DNA from: Allodiplogaster sudhausi
Taxonomy: Eukaryota; Nematoda; Chromadorea; Rhabditida; Diplogasteridae
Direction: 5' to 3'
NCBI GenBank assembly: GCA_945643635.1
Contig: CALZFC010000065.1
Location: 1,578,501 to 1,642,500 of the forward strand
Length of the DNA stretch: 64,000 nt
Below are positions 14,101-23,586 of this stretch, piece by piece. Numbering within the stretch: position 1 is the stretch's first letter; each line of letters opens with the position of its first letter. A program made the position numbers and the translations under genes. Under the pieces are notes generated by a model, which did not search any database, had not been told where the DNA came from, and saw nothing but the letters and a program-made list of their open reading frames with translations.

Positions 14101-14627
14101 GTCAAAGCGGTTGACGAAGATGTTCTTGAGGTAGCGCGCATTGCTTCCCGCGGCGCAGAGCTGATCGCTCAGAGGAGTAAAGTAGACGTTCATCTTTAAG
14201 AAAATTGAGACTTTAATTAATAGTTTTCTTAAATAATTTGCTGCTATTAAGTTGTTGGATAAAATTAGTCTCACACTCTTCATTAAATTATTTCTTCATT
14301 CAACAATTCGAAAAACCTCGTTATTAAATTCCCATTTAGTATATTGATGCCTGATTATCATTTAAGCCATTATATACATTAATTTATAAAGGGAGAGAGA
14401 GAGAACAACGAACTCCGAGATTCAACTGATCGCATCGTATAATTTGTCGCCATGCATTCGCACCTGAATTATGCCATTAAGATCATTGCACAACTGTTTT
14501 CACCCTATTAGATAAAATTATTTTCTTTAATGTTTTACTTTTTATTTTTTAGAAATCGAAAAAAAATACTGTGCTAACCCCAGCCTAGCAGAAATAATTG
14601 GAAGGCGATCTTCCACAGTAGACTCAT
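8158..14627 (-). CDS. Secreted CUB-like/VWA/C-type lectin protein, copy B (intact)
   Basis: Twenty-one exons join without a frame break: 14579–14627, 14414–14463, 14087–14193, 13627–13786, 13334–13447, 13147–13202, 12895–12995, 12737–12836, 12233–12343, 12016–12078, 11719–11795, 11474–11581, 11030–11154, 10766–10835, 10511–10631, 10288–10377, 9991–10064, 9567–9695, 9067–9264, 8466–8536, 8158–8346. They code for about 720 residues. The order is: signal peptide (MSLLWKIAFQLFLLGW); a CUB-like region ending near FAVEIRVKG; a Thr/Pro/Glu linker (about 330–365); a VWA domain with MIDAS-like DATDSMG and IVLLATAFK; a CTLD with GGCYEPVTL, NCERKNASLPSIHS, QWLGLQRQGG and the final YACQSAPC. It is probably an extracellular carbohydrate- or microbe-binding protein of the nematode clec type. 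The exact ligand and the name of the N-terminal domain are inferred. Confidence 0.85.
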
Positions 14628-14881
14628 GTCCGTTCTAGGAAAATAATTGGCAAGATTAAGGAAGAGAAAATAAATAGAATATGGTCGGAGGTCTCGCAAA
14701 CGGTGGAATAAGTAGCCCGTCCTAATCATTACTGCGCTGTTTTTGCTGTCTTTGACCCCCCCCCCCTCTATTCACTGGCTCCGCCCTTCCCGCCGATACT
14801 GTAAGAAGAGAAAGTTTGCGAAGGGCGGTGGTACTGCGAATGTCTTTTGATCTGTCTATAAGGAATGATGGAAAGGATTAT
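14628..14881 (-). promoter_or_regulatory. Upstream region of lectin copy B
   Basis: About 250 bp between the start codon and a conserved GATA-type site. Its distal part begins a stretch shared with the upstream region of copy C (30767–31120), suggesting that the promoter was duplicated with the gene. Confidence 0.4.
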
Positions 14882-14889
14882 ACTGATAA
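14882..14889 (+). promoter_or_regulatory. ACTGATAA GATA-type site, copy B promoter
   Basis: ACTGATAA sits in a block (about 14870–14990) that is conserved in sequence and position upstream of copy C. In Caenorhabditis an extended TGATAA of this form is the binding site of the intestinal GATA factor ELT-2. Intestinal expression of the lectin is therefore an inference. Confidence 0.45.
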
Positions 14890-14989
14890 AAGATGAAGCA
14901 TTTTGCACGGAAAGTTAACATCAGGTGAGCATTTGTGGCCCTCCTGACCCCTTTCATAAGAGGCTTAACAGATCTCAGGATCGTTTCGT

Positions 14990-17279
14990 ATGCTCAGCGA
15001 AACATGTCATCATTCGGTCTATGTAAAAAAGTTCATTATAACTAAAATACTGTATTTTCCCTATTAATACCACTATTCTCAATACCCTTGTAAGGGAGGA
15101 GCGCTATTTTTAGCATTGGTTCTATTAAAGGGAGGGGTACTATTCTTCAATGTGCAACACTACATGTTTGCTAGCAAAATGTAATTCAAAAAAGAATAAT
15201 AGCTCAACTTAAATGGAATTATCACTGAAATATTCATATTACCGCAGCTTTTGAATAGAATTGCAATCAGCTCATTTTGAAGAGCATCCCATGCCTCCAG
15301 GATTCGCGAGCAGCGATTAGACTATTGGGGGGGGGTTCTACTTGAGAGAATTACTATTTTACAATGACATTATTAAAAGGGAGAATCTATTAGAGGGATA
15401 AAATAAACGAGGGAGACTAATAGAAAAAATATGGTAGCTACAGAAATGTGATCAGGGTTATTAGGTAAAAAAAATTCAATAGAATCCAATGTAATTCTCA
15501 TAAAAGTCAACAAATTCTCAAAAAGGGGTAATTTTATTGATAGTTTTAATTTTTAAAACAAACCAATTTTAAAAACACGCAAATTAAATAATATGATAAT
15601 GGCAATTTTTAAACACGCTAATTAAATAATATGTTACAATCTCATAGGTATGTACATATGGATATACTATGTATGTACATATGCATATACACACATACAT
15701 ACGTATGTAAATGCTGGACGTCTTCAGAAAGAGCGCAGTCTAAATGTGAGAACCAATGATCTGAAGATATCATGACTTTTCTTTTTCTCCTTTTCGCACT
15801 CTGCCTTTCTGCAGGATTAACGTGTCCGGAATTCTTCTCTAAAATTCTTGTTCTCTTATCATTTGCTAATCTTTTGCTAAAGCTGTGAAGAAAGTGTGCC
15901 CATGTGACCGGGCTCCGTGTATTCGCTCTATTACATTTGAGCCCCTCCCCAACCTCTCCACTCGGGGCTTAGGCGGCGGCCCTCCGGGAGCGGAGGGCCT
16001 GAGCCCTGAACTGATGTGTTTTGGCCTACCTATCACTTATCAGTCATGCAATATGTCAAGGCACGAATGAAATGCGCCAGCGACATGCCGCGCCCTTTCT
16101 CTTATTGTTCCTATTTGCGAACGAGTCTAACGATAAGCTGGGCAGCAGGTCAAATTTGGCACGCGCTTCATGGGTGTGGTTGTCTCAAACTATACACATG
16201 GACAGATTCCGTAACAAGTCATAATATCTTATTAATCTACCATTTTACATTGATGGTTTAAACTAGGGCGTAGCTGACAGAACTAGTTATTGTTATTATC
16301 ATAAGCTACTAGCCTCAATTTTGTATTCTGGCTTTTCAGAATGCTTTTGAACCGTCTGTTCGCAGAATAAAGTTAAATAAATATTCTAACTGGGAGAATA
16401 TTGCAGAAGAGAATGCAGGAGCCATTATTGACTGTGTCACACTGCTCAAGTAATGATGATTCACTAATGAGAATGGAAAGTGCGGGGCCAAGGATTCTTA
16501 TCACTTTTTCGTGAGGAGGAAGCGTCCACACCAAATAACGTCGCCGTTTCACAAGTCGTAATCAGCGTGAAACATCGAAAATTCTGACAATGATCACACT
16601 GATAACTTTTGTCACCATTGCCAAGAAAATAAAAGGTGTCGCCATCGAATTGTTTTGTGCACAACTTGAGCTAACTTTTATGTGCCTTCTTTAAAGGAGC
16701 ACACAATTCGAATGTAATTGCGTGAATTCTAGCTAGAGTTTAGTATTGGCTCCTTTAATCGTTTAACGATGAGCAACATTAGATGTAACTGTTTGTGTCA
16801 CATTAAAAAAATCAAAGCAAAAGCAAGACCGCCTTGTTACATATCTTTTGATTTGAGCTCTCGTAGAATTTTTTTTCAGAATGTAGTATTATTGGAAACT
16901 GCTGAAATGTGAGCGCAGAAGTTGTAGATTAGAAACACAAAAGATCAGCTATGGTTTGGCCTGAGACAAAGGCAACACTATGGAAAAGTGTCACCCTCAT
17001 TTAAGTTTTTTACACATCACAATGAAAGGTTTAACAATTTAAAAATTTATCTGAAGGCGCTATGAAGCACAAAGAACCCAAAGAACGACCGTACGCTTAA
17101 AAACGCTCTAAAATTAAGCGCGAACATTGTTTGCATTTAACGAAAAATACATTCACGTGAAACGGAAGTTTCATCATTATATAAGACATGAAGAAAACTT
17201 CCAAAGTCTAAAGATACGCACCAGCGTTCTAAACTGAACAGTCATATTTAGCTTGCTGGCGCTGCGTACAATCAACGGG
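14990..17279. other. Intergenic block, partly shared with the C-side block
   Basis: No gene resolved. Two stretches match the region upstream of copy C: 14870–15010 with 30970–31120 (interrupted there by an insertion), and about 16480–16840 with 31850–32240, both containing GGCCAAGGATTCTTATCAC. C and G homopolymers lie near 14757 and 15330. This is the flank of the large B/C duplication. Confidence 0.5.
15965..16006. other. GC-rich imperfect hairpin
   Basis: A perfect 9-bp stem, GGCCCTCCG (15978–15986) with CGGAGGGCC (15991–15999), is closed by the loop GGAG. It extends after a six-base bulge through GGGCTTA (15965–15971) with TGAGCCC (16000–16006). It is a GC-rich island in AT-rich DNA. It could be a structured RNA, the end of a mobile element, or chance. 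Confidence 0.4.
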
Positions 17280-17285
17280 ACATTT
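17280..17285. repeat. Left target-site duplication of the MULE (ACATTT)
   Basis: ACATTT abuts the left inverted terminus CGGGTGGA and is repeated at 21059–21064 after TCCACCCG. Six bases is shorter than the 8–10 usual for Mutator-like elements, so the boundary may be off by a few bases or the duplication partly mutated. Confidence 0.5.
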
Positions 17286-17305
17286 CGGGTGGACTACATT
17301 TGCGC

Positions 17306-17495
17306 GCAGACACTTGCGCACACATACATTTTGGACACTTGCGCACATACAGTTGCGCACAAAAACACTTGCGCACAAGGGACATTTGCGCACAGTGACA
17401 CTTGCGCACATGTACATTTGCGCACACGGACACTTGCGCACACGGACACTTGCGCAGATGGACATTTGCGCGCAAAGACATTTGTTCACAATGTA
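17306..17495 (+). repeat. Left subterminal tandem array of the MULE
   Basis: About ten variable units of 17–20 bp built around ACTTGCGCACA followed by a GGACA-like spacer. The array is the mirror of the one at 20865–21045. Subterminal repeats are typical transposase-binding regions in such elements. The open frames seen through it are by-products of the short period. Confidence 0.7.
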
Positions 17496-17818
17496 CTTTC
17501 GTCCCACATATTAGTGAATCAAATTTCTACCGTTTTGTGAGTACTGTATGCGATTTACTTATTTTAGTTCATTAGATCCGCCACATTTTCTTTATAGACA
17601 TATCAGGACCAATTTTTTTTATTTCATTGAATTATCATTAAAAAAAAAGAAAATTTATCATAATCTTCTAATCATCCAATTCACAAAACCCTAAGCATCC
17701 AATTCACAAGTTATCTAAATCATCCTATTGTTTACCATTTAATCTTCCAATTCACAGTTTGGCGAAATCATCAAATTCACAGTTTGTCAAAATCATCACG
17801 AAAAACTAAGGATCCAAT

Positions 17819-20430
17819 TTAGAGCTTGACAAACTGAGACAATGATAGCAGATGTTGAAAACGGGAAGCGGAGCCACGTCCGTTATTCACAGCAAGTCGT
17901 CGTCGTCTCTTCTTCTGCATCATCGTAGCGTTTTCATGCTTGTACTGGTCGAGTCGAAGATTCTGGGAATCCGCGCACTTGCACTCCGTATCCCACTTTG
18001 TAGCGTGACGTAATAGTCCTTCAGCCAACTCCCTCATACTTGCCTTTGCCGGAATATCCTGTAAACCAAACAATAAATAGCTAGCTGCGAAATATAATTA
18101 TATTATATGCGCAAAAGGAATGATAATTATATGTCCTTTTAAAGTAGTGTTGGTGTGCGAATATACAACATTGTCTTTTGTATCATTTTAATAATTTGGA
18201 AAGATTTTTTTTAAAGTACTGACACAGAAGGAAGCATTGCATGATTCTTGCGGGCTGTTTGTCAGCGGCTCGTTTTGTAGTATCCGCAGCTCGACATTCC
18301 ACTCGTCCGGGTCATAGTCCGCAGTGACTGGCGCTCCGTTAACCATTCCGACGTACACGCGTCCAACGTAGGCAAGCAGTGCTAAAAATATTTGTTTCTA
18401 AAAAATAATGAAATTCATGAAGTAACCTTTAAATGCCGGGAGAGTAGTTGATGCATAACCGCACAGCTCCGAGTAGTAATTCCTCAGATCCATCTTGGGC
18501 ACGAAAGCGAAAGCACAGCATGAACGAACGATGTCCTTGCCAGCGACTGAGTTGTAAGACCGAACAAGCCCCTCTCTCTAAAAAAAAGGGCATTAAAATT
18601 CTAAAAAGGTTACAAACCAAACAAATTATTTTAAGATTTTATTATAATACTTCTAACTTTATTAGCAATAACTTTCAATAAGATAATGTAGAAAAATAAT
18701 AATAATGATAACATATTTAATGCAAAACCGACATCACAACCTGAACACATCTCCACACATTCTGTGTAAAGTGGAAGAAGCAGCGTCGAATCTCCACGGC
18801 TGGGTACACTTTTGAAGCAGCAGAAGATATGGCCTTTTCAAAATCTAAAAAAAAAACAATTCTTAAGTAATTTATGAATATAAAATCAGTTCCTATAATC
18901 TCGATGAAAAATTACGAAATTGTATAACAAACTCACTCACCACACGAGATGGTGTCTGGCGGGCTAAGCACTCCAAGTGTCAGAAGAGTTTGGAACACGT
19001 CCTCGTAGTCTCGAGCAGATTTCCCCTGAAGGAGACAAAAGGCTGACGGCACGAACAGTCTTCCGATCTGCAAATGAAAATATTTGAAATAAAAGTAAAA
19101 TGAGCACCTGTTCTTTAAAAATCGCGATTTTCGAGAAATTTTAACCATAATATAATATCCAAGTCTTTTCTTACTAACTATCGTGGGTCACCAACCATTA
19201 CTCCAATGATGAAGCATTGCTTCCATGGAGTCTGCGTGATCCGAAATGTTCCATCGACGGGCCAAGCGTGAACTTCTTCCAGTCTTCGTAAACCTTCTGA
19301 TGTAGTGAACAAGAGGAAGCCATCACTGCCCGAGGTGGAAGAATTGTGACGACAGAATGGAGAACCTAACAATTTCCTATTGAATTGAATGTACCATTTT
19401 ATTAATTATTTACCGTGTATTGCATGAGTGCCCCGACGAGCAAATAAATAGTATTAAATTTTATTTACCACTTTGATCAAAGAGTGGCTGCACCGGGTTG
19501 TATGGGTAGGATGCTGACGAACTTCCTCGGTTTGGTGCTGCTCGTGCAGTTGCCGTTGTAAGTGCACACTTACTAGGCAGGTAAGGAGCCACATGAGCAG
19601 GTGCACTTGCAACAGCAAGCCTCACTGATTCAGCTGTCGGCAACGTCTGTCGATAAACTTTTGCAAACTTTCGGACGGTGTAAGTCTGAAACAATAGAAC
19701 ACTATTACAGTATTCCAAACTGCCATATTTCAAGAGAAATGTTCCGACATTTTATGAAATTGCCAGTGGGTAGGGCACCCCCTGGCACGGGCAATTTCAT
19801 AAAATGTCGGAAAATATCTGGCTCATGCATTCGTGCTAACTAAGCCCCGGCTTTTGATATCGGCCTCGGCGCCGTGGTCGACTACTAATCATTGGACTCT
19901 TCGGAAAAAAACTAGGCTATCACCTTTTCCATAACATACATCCTCATCAGTAAAACCCTTGCCAGTCGAAAGTCAGCAGGAGAAGTAGGCTCTTGAAAAG
20001 TAATTTAAATTAACCTCCTCTGGAAAATCCGATGGGGGATGGTTGTGAGGCTTTCCACCAGGAGAAACAGCGTCATTTTCTATGACACCTATCGCTGAGC
20101 AGTTTCTCACAATGCACCTGAACGGATAGGATCCTTGTTGAATAGACTTTTTTTGTAATGAAAAATTTTCCCGACGAAGAAATATGAGAATTGGCATAAA
20201 GCAATCAAGAAATCTAAAGAAAAATTTCGAACCTGACACTGGTTGAACCGTCGGTTCTGACACGTACAAATCGGTAGGAGAACAGATTAGCGTCGAGCCA
20301 TGTCTTCTTTCCTTTAGTACTTCTCAACGTAGAGCTGGGCACACTAAGAAAAACACAACCATTTAAGCATTCCAACTACATAATCAAAGGAAAAAATACA
20401 CAGAACAGCTCACCGTCCAGGAGCCACCAT
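17819..20430 (-). CDS. MULE transposase with N-terminal FLYWCH-type zinc finger
   Basis: Ten exons with consistent phase: 20414–20430, 20233–20343, 20015–20117, 19469–19685, 19196–19365, 18941–19067, 18741–18844, 18427–18577, 18224–18381, 17819–18058. They code for about 465 residues. Residues 6–77 hold a FLYWCH-like finger: FVRVRTDGST, RCIVRNCSA and HNHPP, giving a C..C..H..H ligand set. The MULE catalytic region follows: WPVDGTFRI with the first Asp near 187, FVPSAFCLLQGK, then CDFEKAI with the second Asp near 249 and the RRCFFHFTQNVWR motif near 268–280. The third acidic residue cannot be placed by eye. A basic KKRRRR stretch near the C-terminus may be a nuclear signal. It cuts and pastes the host element. 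I see no stop or frameshift. Confidence 0.85.
19742..19812. repeat. 71-bp hairpin with perfect 23-bp arms, inside a transposase intron
   Basis: Arms 19742–19764 (TTCCGACATTTTATG...) and 19790–19812 are perfect reverse complements around a 25-bp GC-rich centre that itself contains TGCCAG/CTGGCA. It lies in the intron between transposase exons 3 and 4. It resembles a tiny fold-back element or a structured RNA. Confidence 0.75.
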
Positions 20431-20864
20431 TTCACCTTCCTGACTGCGCTAACAATGAAGCTTCCTCCAGCAATCACTGAAGAAAAATTTAAACCAGAAG
20501 GATTTAAATATCGTAAAAGTGTACATTAAAACAGATTCATTTCGTAGCACATTATTCCATTGATTCGGTGGAGAACGAAAATGAAGCAAACAAATACAAT
20601 GTTCCGACCCACAAAAATTTATCCTAATCATTATCGTTATCAATCAGCAAAACGAAAGAGAAATAGAATTTCAAGCACATATGCAGTCAAAAACCTTCAA
20701 TTTCGATGTCCCATGGTAATCTAATGGCGATGAGTCAGTAAACAGCATTGAACGAAATTTATAAAAATTGGACTTAAAAAATGTATGTTTGCATATTGTA
20801 TGTGTGTATATAATTTACATTTGAAATTTACTTATGTGAATATATAATTTACAATCTGCGCTTA

Positions 20865-21045
20865 CGTGCGCAAGTGTCCATGTGCGCAAATGTCGGTGCG
20901 CAAATGTCTCTTTGCGCAACTGTCCTTGTGCGCAACTGTCCTTGTGCGCAACTGTCCTTGTGCGCAACTGTCCTTGTGCGCAACTGTCCTTGTGCGCAAA
21001 TGTCCCGTGTGCGCAAGTGTCAGTGCGCAAGTGTCTGCGCGCAAA
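20865..21045 (-). repeat. Right subterminal tandem array of the MULE
   Basis: Inverted counterpart of the left array, with units of TGCGCAACTGTCCTTG repeated five to six times almost perfectly (about 20913–21000) and diverged units on either side. The homogenised core suggests recent unequal exchange or slippage. Confidence 0.75.
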
Positions 21046-21058
21046 TAGAATCCACCCG

Positions 21059-21064
21059 ACATTT
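21059..21064. repeat. Right target-site duplication of the MULE (ACATTT)
   Basis: Matches 17280–17285 directly. Confidence 0.5.
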
Positions 21065-21299
21065 CATTTCATTTTTATTTTATTGTACTACAAAATTTAT
21101 CTGCACATTTGTGTGAGAAAATCGAAGTCGAAATGAAATGTGGTGTGCGTGATTAATTAGACAAAGAAGTAGATATACTTGGCATTTTTGAGTTCAGCAA
21201 TCTTGCACTTGTTCAAAAGTGCTAAATGGGTAATAAGTTGCAAAATTTTCCATTTCATTTCTACAACAAACACAGATAAAATGTGCCCTCATTCTTCAT

Positions 21300-22629
21300 T
21301 CAATATGCCTTCGCAGCCGGCTTCGTCGAGAGGACCTCTCGTGAGGAGGAAGAAGGGCGCGAGCAGTTGCGTCTCTTCAGTGCTCAATCAAAGCATTTTT
21401 TCAATACATTTTATTTATAAAAGTACCCTAATCAATTATAATATTAGGAAGAATTTAATCTAATATTATGCAGACTCTTTTCAACAAATAATATTAACCT
21501 TTTTTTCAGATTTAGTATTGTTTATAAACAAATTTCACAATTTATTCTCCAAATATTCTCCACTTGAGTGTTGCATGGTCGAGGAGAGCGAGTGCGAGAG
21601 AAGCATCGGACAGCGCGACGCAGCTTGCGACTTGGCGAGCCTCCGAGCCAACTACGACGATATCATGGCGGAGGTCTAGATTAACCGTATCTTGATGGCC
21701 GATTGATAATTTGCCAGGAGGTGGAGGCAGAGCGCCACAGTTCGAATCCTGTGATGAAGACCAAGAACAGCAAACCAAAAACAGTTGAATTGGGGATAAA
21801 ATTATATAAACGATTATGGTCACGGAGTCATTTTGGGAGAGCAAAATTGTGCGGCGTTGGTGCTTCCTTGAATACACAACATTATGAGACGAAATCAGAT
21901 AATATAATTCGTTATTGTGTAAATTGCAATGTTCAAAAAAGTTTAAGTTGTAATATATGTATGTACGATACAAAAAAACCTACGAAGTCTAATTTCCTTT
22001 TTTCTTTCTAGAGTCACACGTGCATTGGGCAAGCCGAGACGGCGTTGCTCATGCACCGCTTTTGGCAGTTCATCGACAAGAAGAGAAGCAGTCCTGGCAC
22101 CGGGCCAAAAGAGGTAATCGATAACCAGTAATCGACAATCGCGATTATTAAGTATTGAATCCTTAAATCTTAATTCGCGCTTTGGTCATTAATCATCGGG
22201 AAATATATTCTAAATTCAAACTTAACGCCAAATCCAAGCTCTTCAGGGCCTTGCTCCGTCGATTGTGCCGAGTCTGCTGCGGGTGCGCAGCGCCGCCGGA
22301 GCAACATCCCAGGTGGGCCAAGAGAGATCAAAGGAAGCGGGAATTTTTTTAACTGACAAATTGACATTTAGTCAACTAGTTTTAACAACATGCAAGATGA
22401 ATATCCCGGCAAGAGCAAATCGAACAAGAAATTAAGAAGGTTTGTATAATGATTGAAGAGTCAGTAATAGTAGCAGTTAAAAATATAAATAAAAAAGTTA
22501 AAATTAATTAATAATAATAATCTCATTTACTAAATATCCTCTTTTCCTTAGGAGGAATTCATCTCGTGCTGTTGCCTCGCCGATGTGGGGCCCGTGGATG
22601 AAGCAAGAATTCATTCGCATTTAAAATAA
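21300..22629 (+). CDS. Gene D, unrecognised small protein with coiled-coil-like N-terminal part
   Basis: Four downstream exons are phase-0 and join openly: a first one ending at 21673 (CDLASLRANYDDIMAE), 22012–22113 (ETALLMHRFWQFIDKK), 22247–22312 and 22552–22629 (EEFISCCCLADVGP, stop TAA). A 5' exon near 21303–21390 is suggested because its match at 33090–33180 in relic D' keeps the SREEEE-type frame, but the start codon and the splice into the next exon are unresolved. The Glu/Arg-rich start and the CERSIGQRDAACDL stretch could form a coiled coil. A tRNA-like B-box (TTCGAATCC) lies inside the second intron. I do not recognise a family. Position beside lectin copy B is mirrored by D' beside copy C. 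Confidence 0.5.
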
Positions 22630-22766
22630 TAATAAAACTTTTTCAAGAAATGTAATACATTTAATGCTAATTTAAATCAAGAAATTTTAAATCTTTTTTT
22701 TTATTAATAGTATACTAGTAATTATTGATTTTTGATTTAAAAAAAGAAAATATTTATATATTGGAG

Positions 22767-23013
22767 ATGGCGATCACGTACTGCGTGGTCCGCCGACGCC
22801 TGAGCAGAGTGGCGGCCTGCGAGCAGAAGAGGGAGGCCGAGAGACTCGTCCGCAAGCTGGACGCACTGGTTAGGGAAAGAAAAGGATAAGGATAAGGATA
22901 ATGCTAAGGCAAAGGATAAGGCTAAGGTCAAGGAAAACGCGCAGCATAAGGCTGTGGACGAAAAGTACCGCCTAAGAGGCATTGTTATCCGAGTATATTA
23001 TCCGAGTTTGTGA
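22767..23013 (+). pseudogene. Lys/Arg-rich coiled-coil-like reading frame with a shift
   Basis: ATG 22767 opens MAITYCVVRRRLSRVAACEQ and continues with KREAERLVRKLDALVRERKG before a TAA near 22887. A second frame immediately continues with alternating Lys/Asp/Ala (KDKDKDNAKAKDKAK) to TGA 23011. The two frames overlap as if one base had been gained or lost in a purine-rich tract. It may be a decayed gene or a downstream exon of gene D. No family is recognised. Confidence 0.35.
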
Positions 23014-23586
23014 ATTGATGATCTTATTATAGAACATCCAATTTTAAAGGTACATTTTTAAACTGACAATTAATATTATTAATCGTCTTCGCCTTCCTCT
23101 TCCACAACTCGTATCAAGTTCTGATAAACTATTGCAAACAAATATTTAGTACATTCGGAACTTTGAGAACAGTTTACGCAAGAATACAACAAATTTTTAC
23201 TTTAGTTTTCAACACTTATGCCGTTTTTTTCTATTAATAATAAAGGAATGCTTAGACAATCGACATTTCATATCTAATTTCATAATCAAATACGCTGACA
23301 CAATATTGTTTTTAAATTCATAGTATGGATTTTTAAAAAATTGGCTGTTTAAATTGATTGGCTCATTCAAAAATAGTGGTGGGGTCCTCCCACGGCGCGT
23401 CCGTTTGCTGAAATGCAGGGAATCAGAACCTTCTGCCCTTGCACTGCGAGAGGAGCCGACAGCGGAGCATTAAGAGGTTCAAGTAGTAGAGAAAATGTCG
23501 CGCGGTCTCATTGAGGTGAATGTTCAATCATATTATTTAGCTACATAATATCATATGCATACAAACAAAGATGTACATTTTTAATA

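Larger units (their letters stand above)
17286..21058. mobile_element. Complete Mutator-like DNA transposon (MULE), 3.77 kb
   Basis: The termini are inverted: left CGGGTGGACTACATTTGCGC, right the reverse complement of CGGGTGGATTCTATTTGCGC, both running into subterminal arrays of TGCGCA-containing units in opposite orientation. ACATTT flanks both sides. The interior carries a readable 10-exon MULE transposase on the minus strand (17819–20430). Open frames, matching termini and a direct repeat suggest recent insertion and possible autonomy. It sits between lectin copy B's duplicated upstream block and gene D, and is absent from the equivalent position of the C-side copy. Confidence 0.85.

Noticed and set aside
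17229..17540. Cys- or Thr-rich open frames over the left MULE array
   Set aside because: By-products of short tandem units at the transposon end, with no start, splice or homology support. The same holds at 20815–21136.
21690..21760. tRNA-like segment with CACAGTTCGAATCCTGTG
   Set aside because: The T-arm and a 6/7 acceptor pairing look suggestive, but the anticodon arm does not fold and the loop has an extra base. It is not reported as a tRNA gene.
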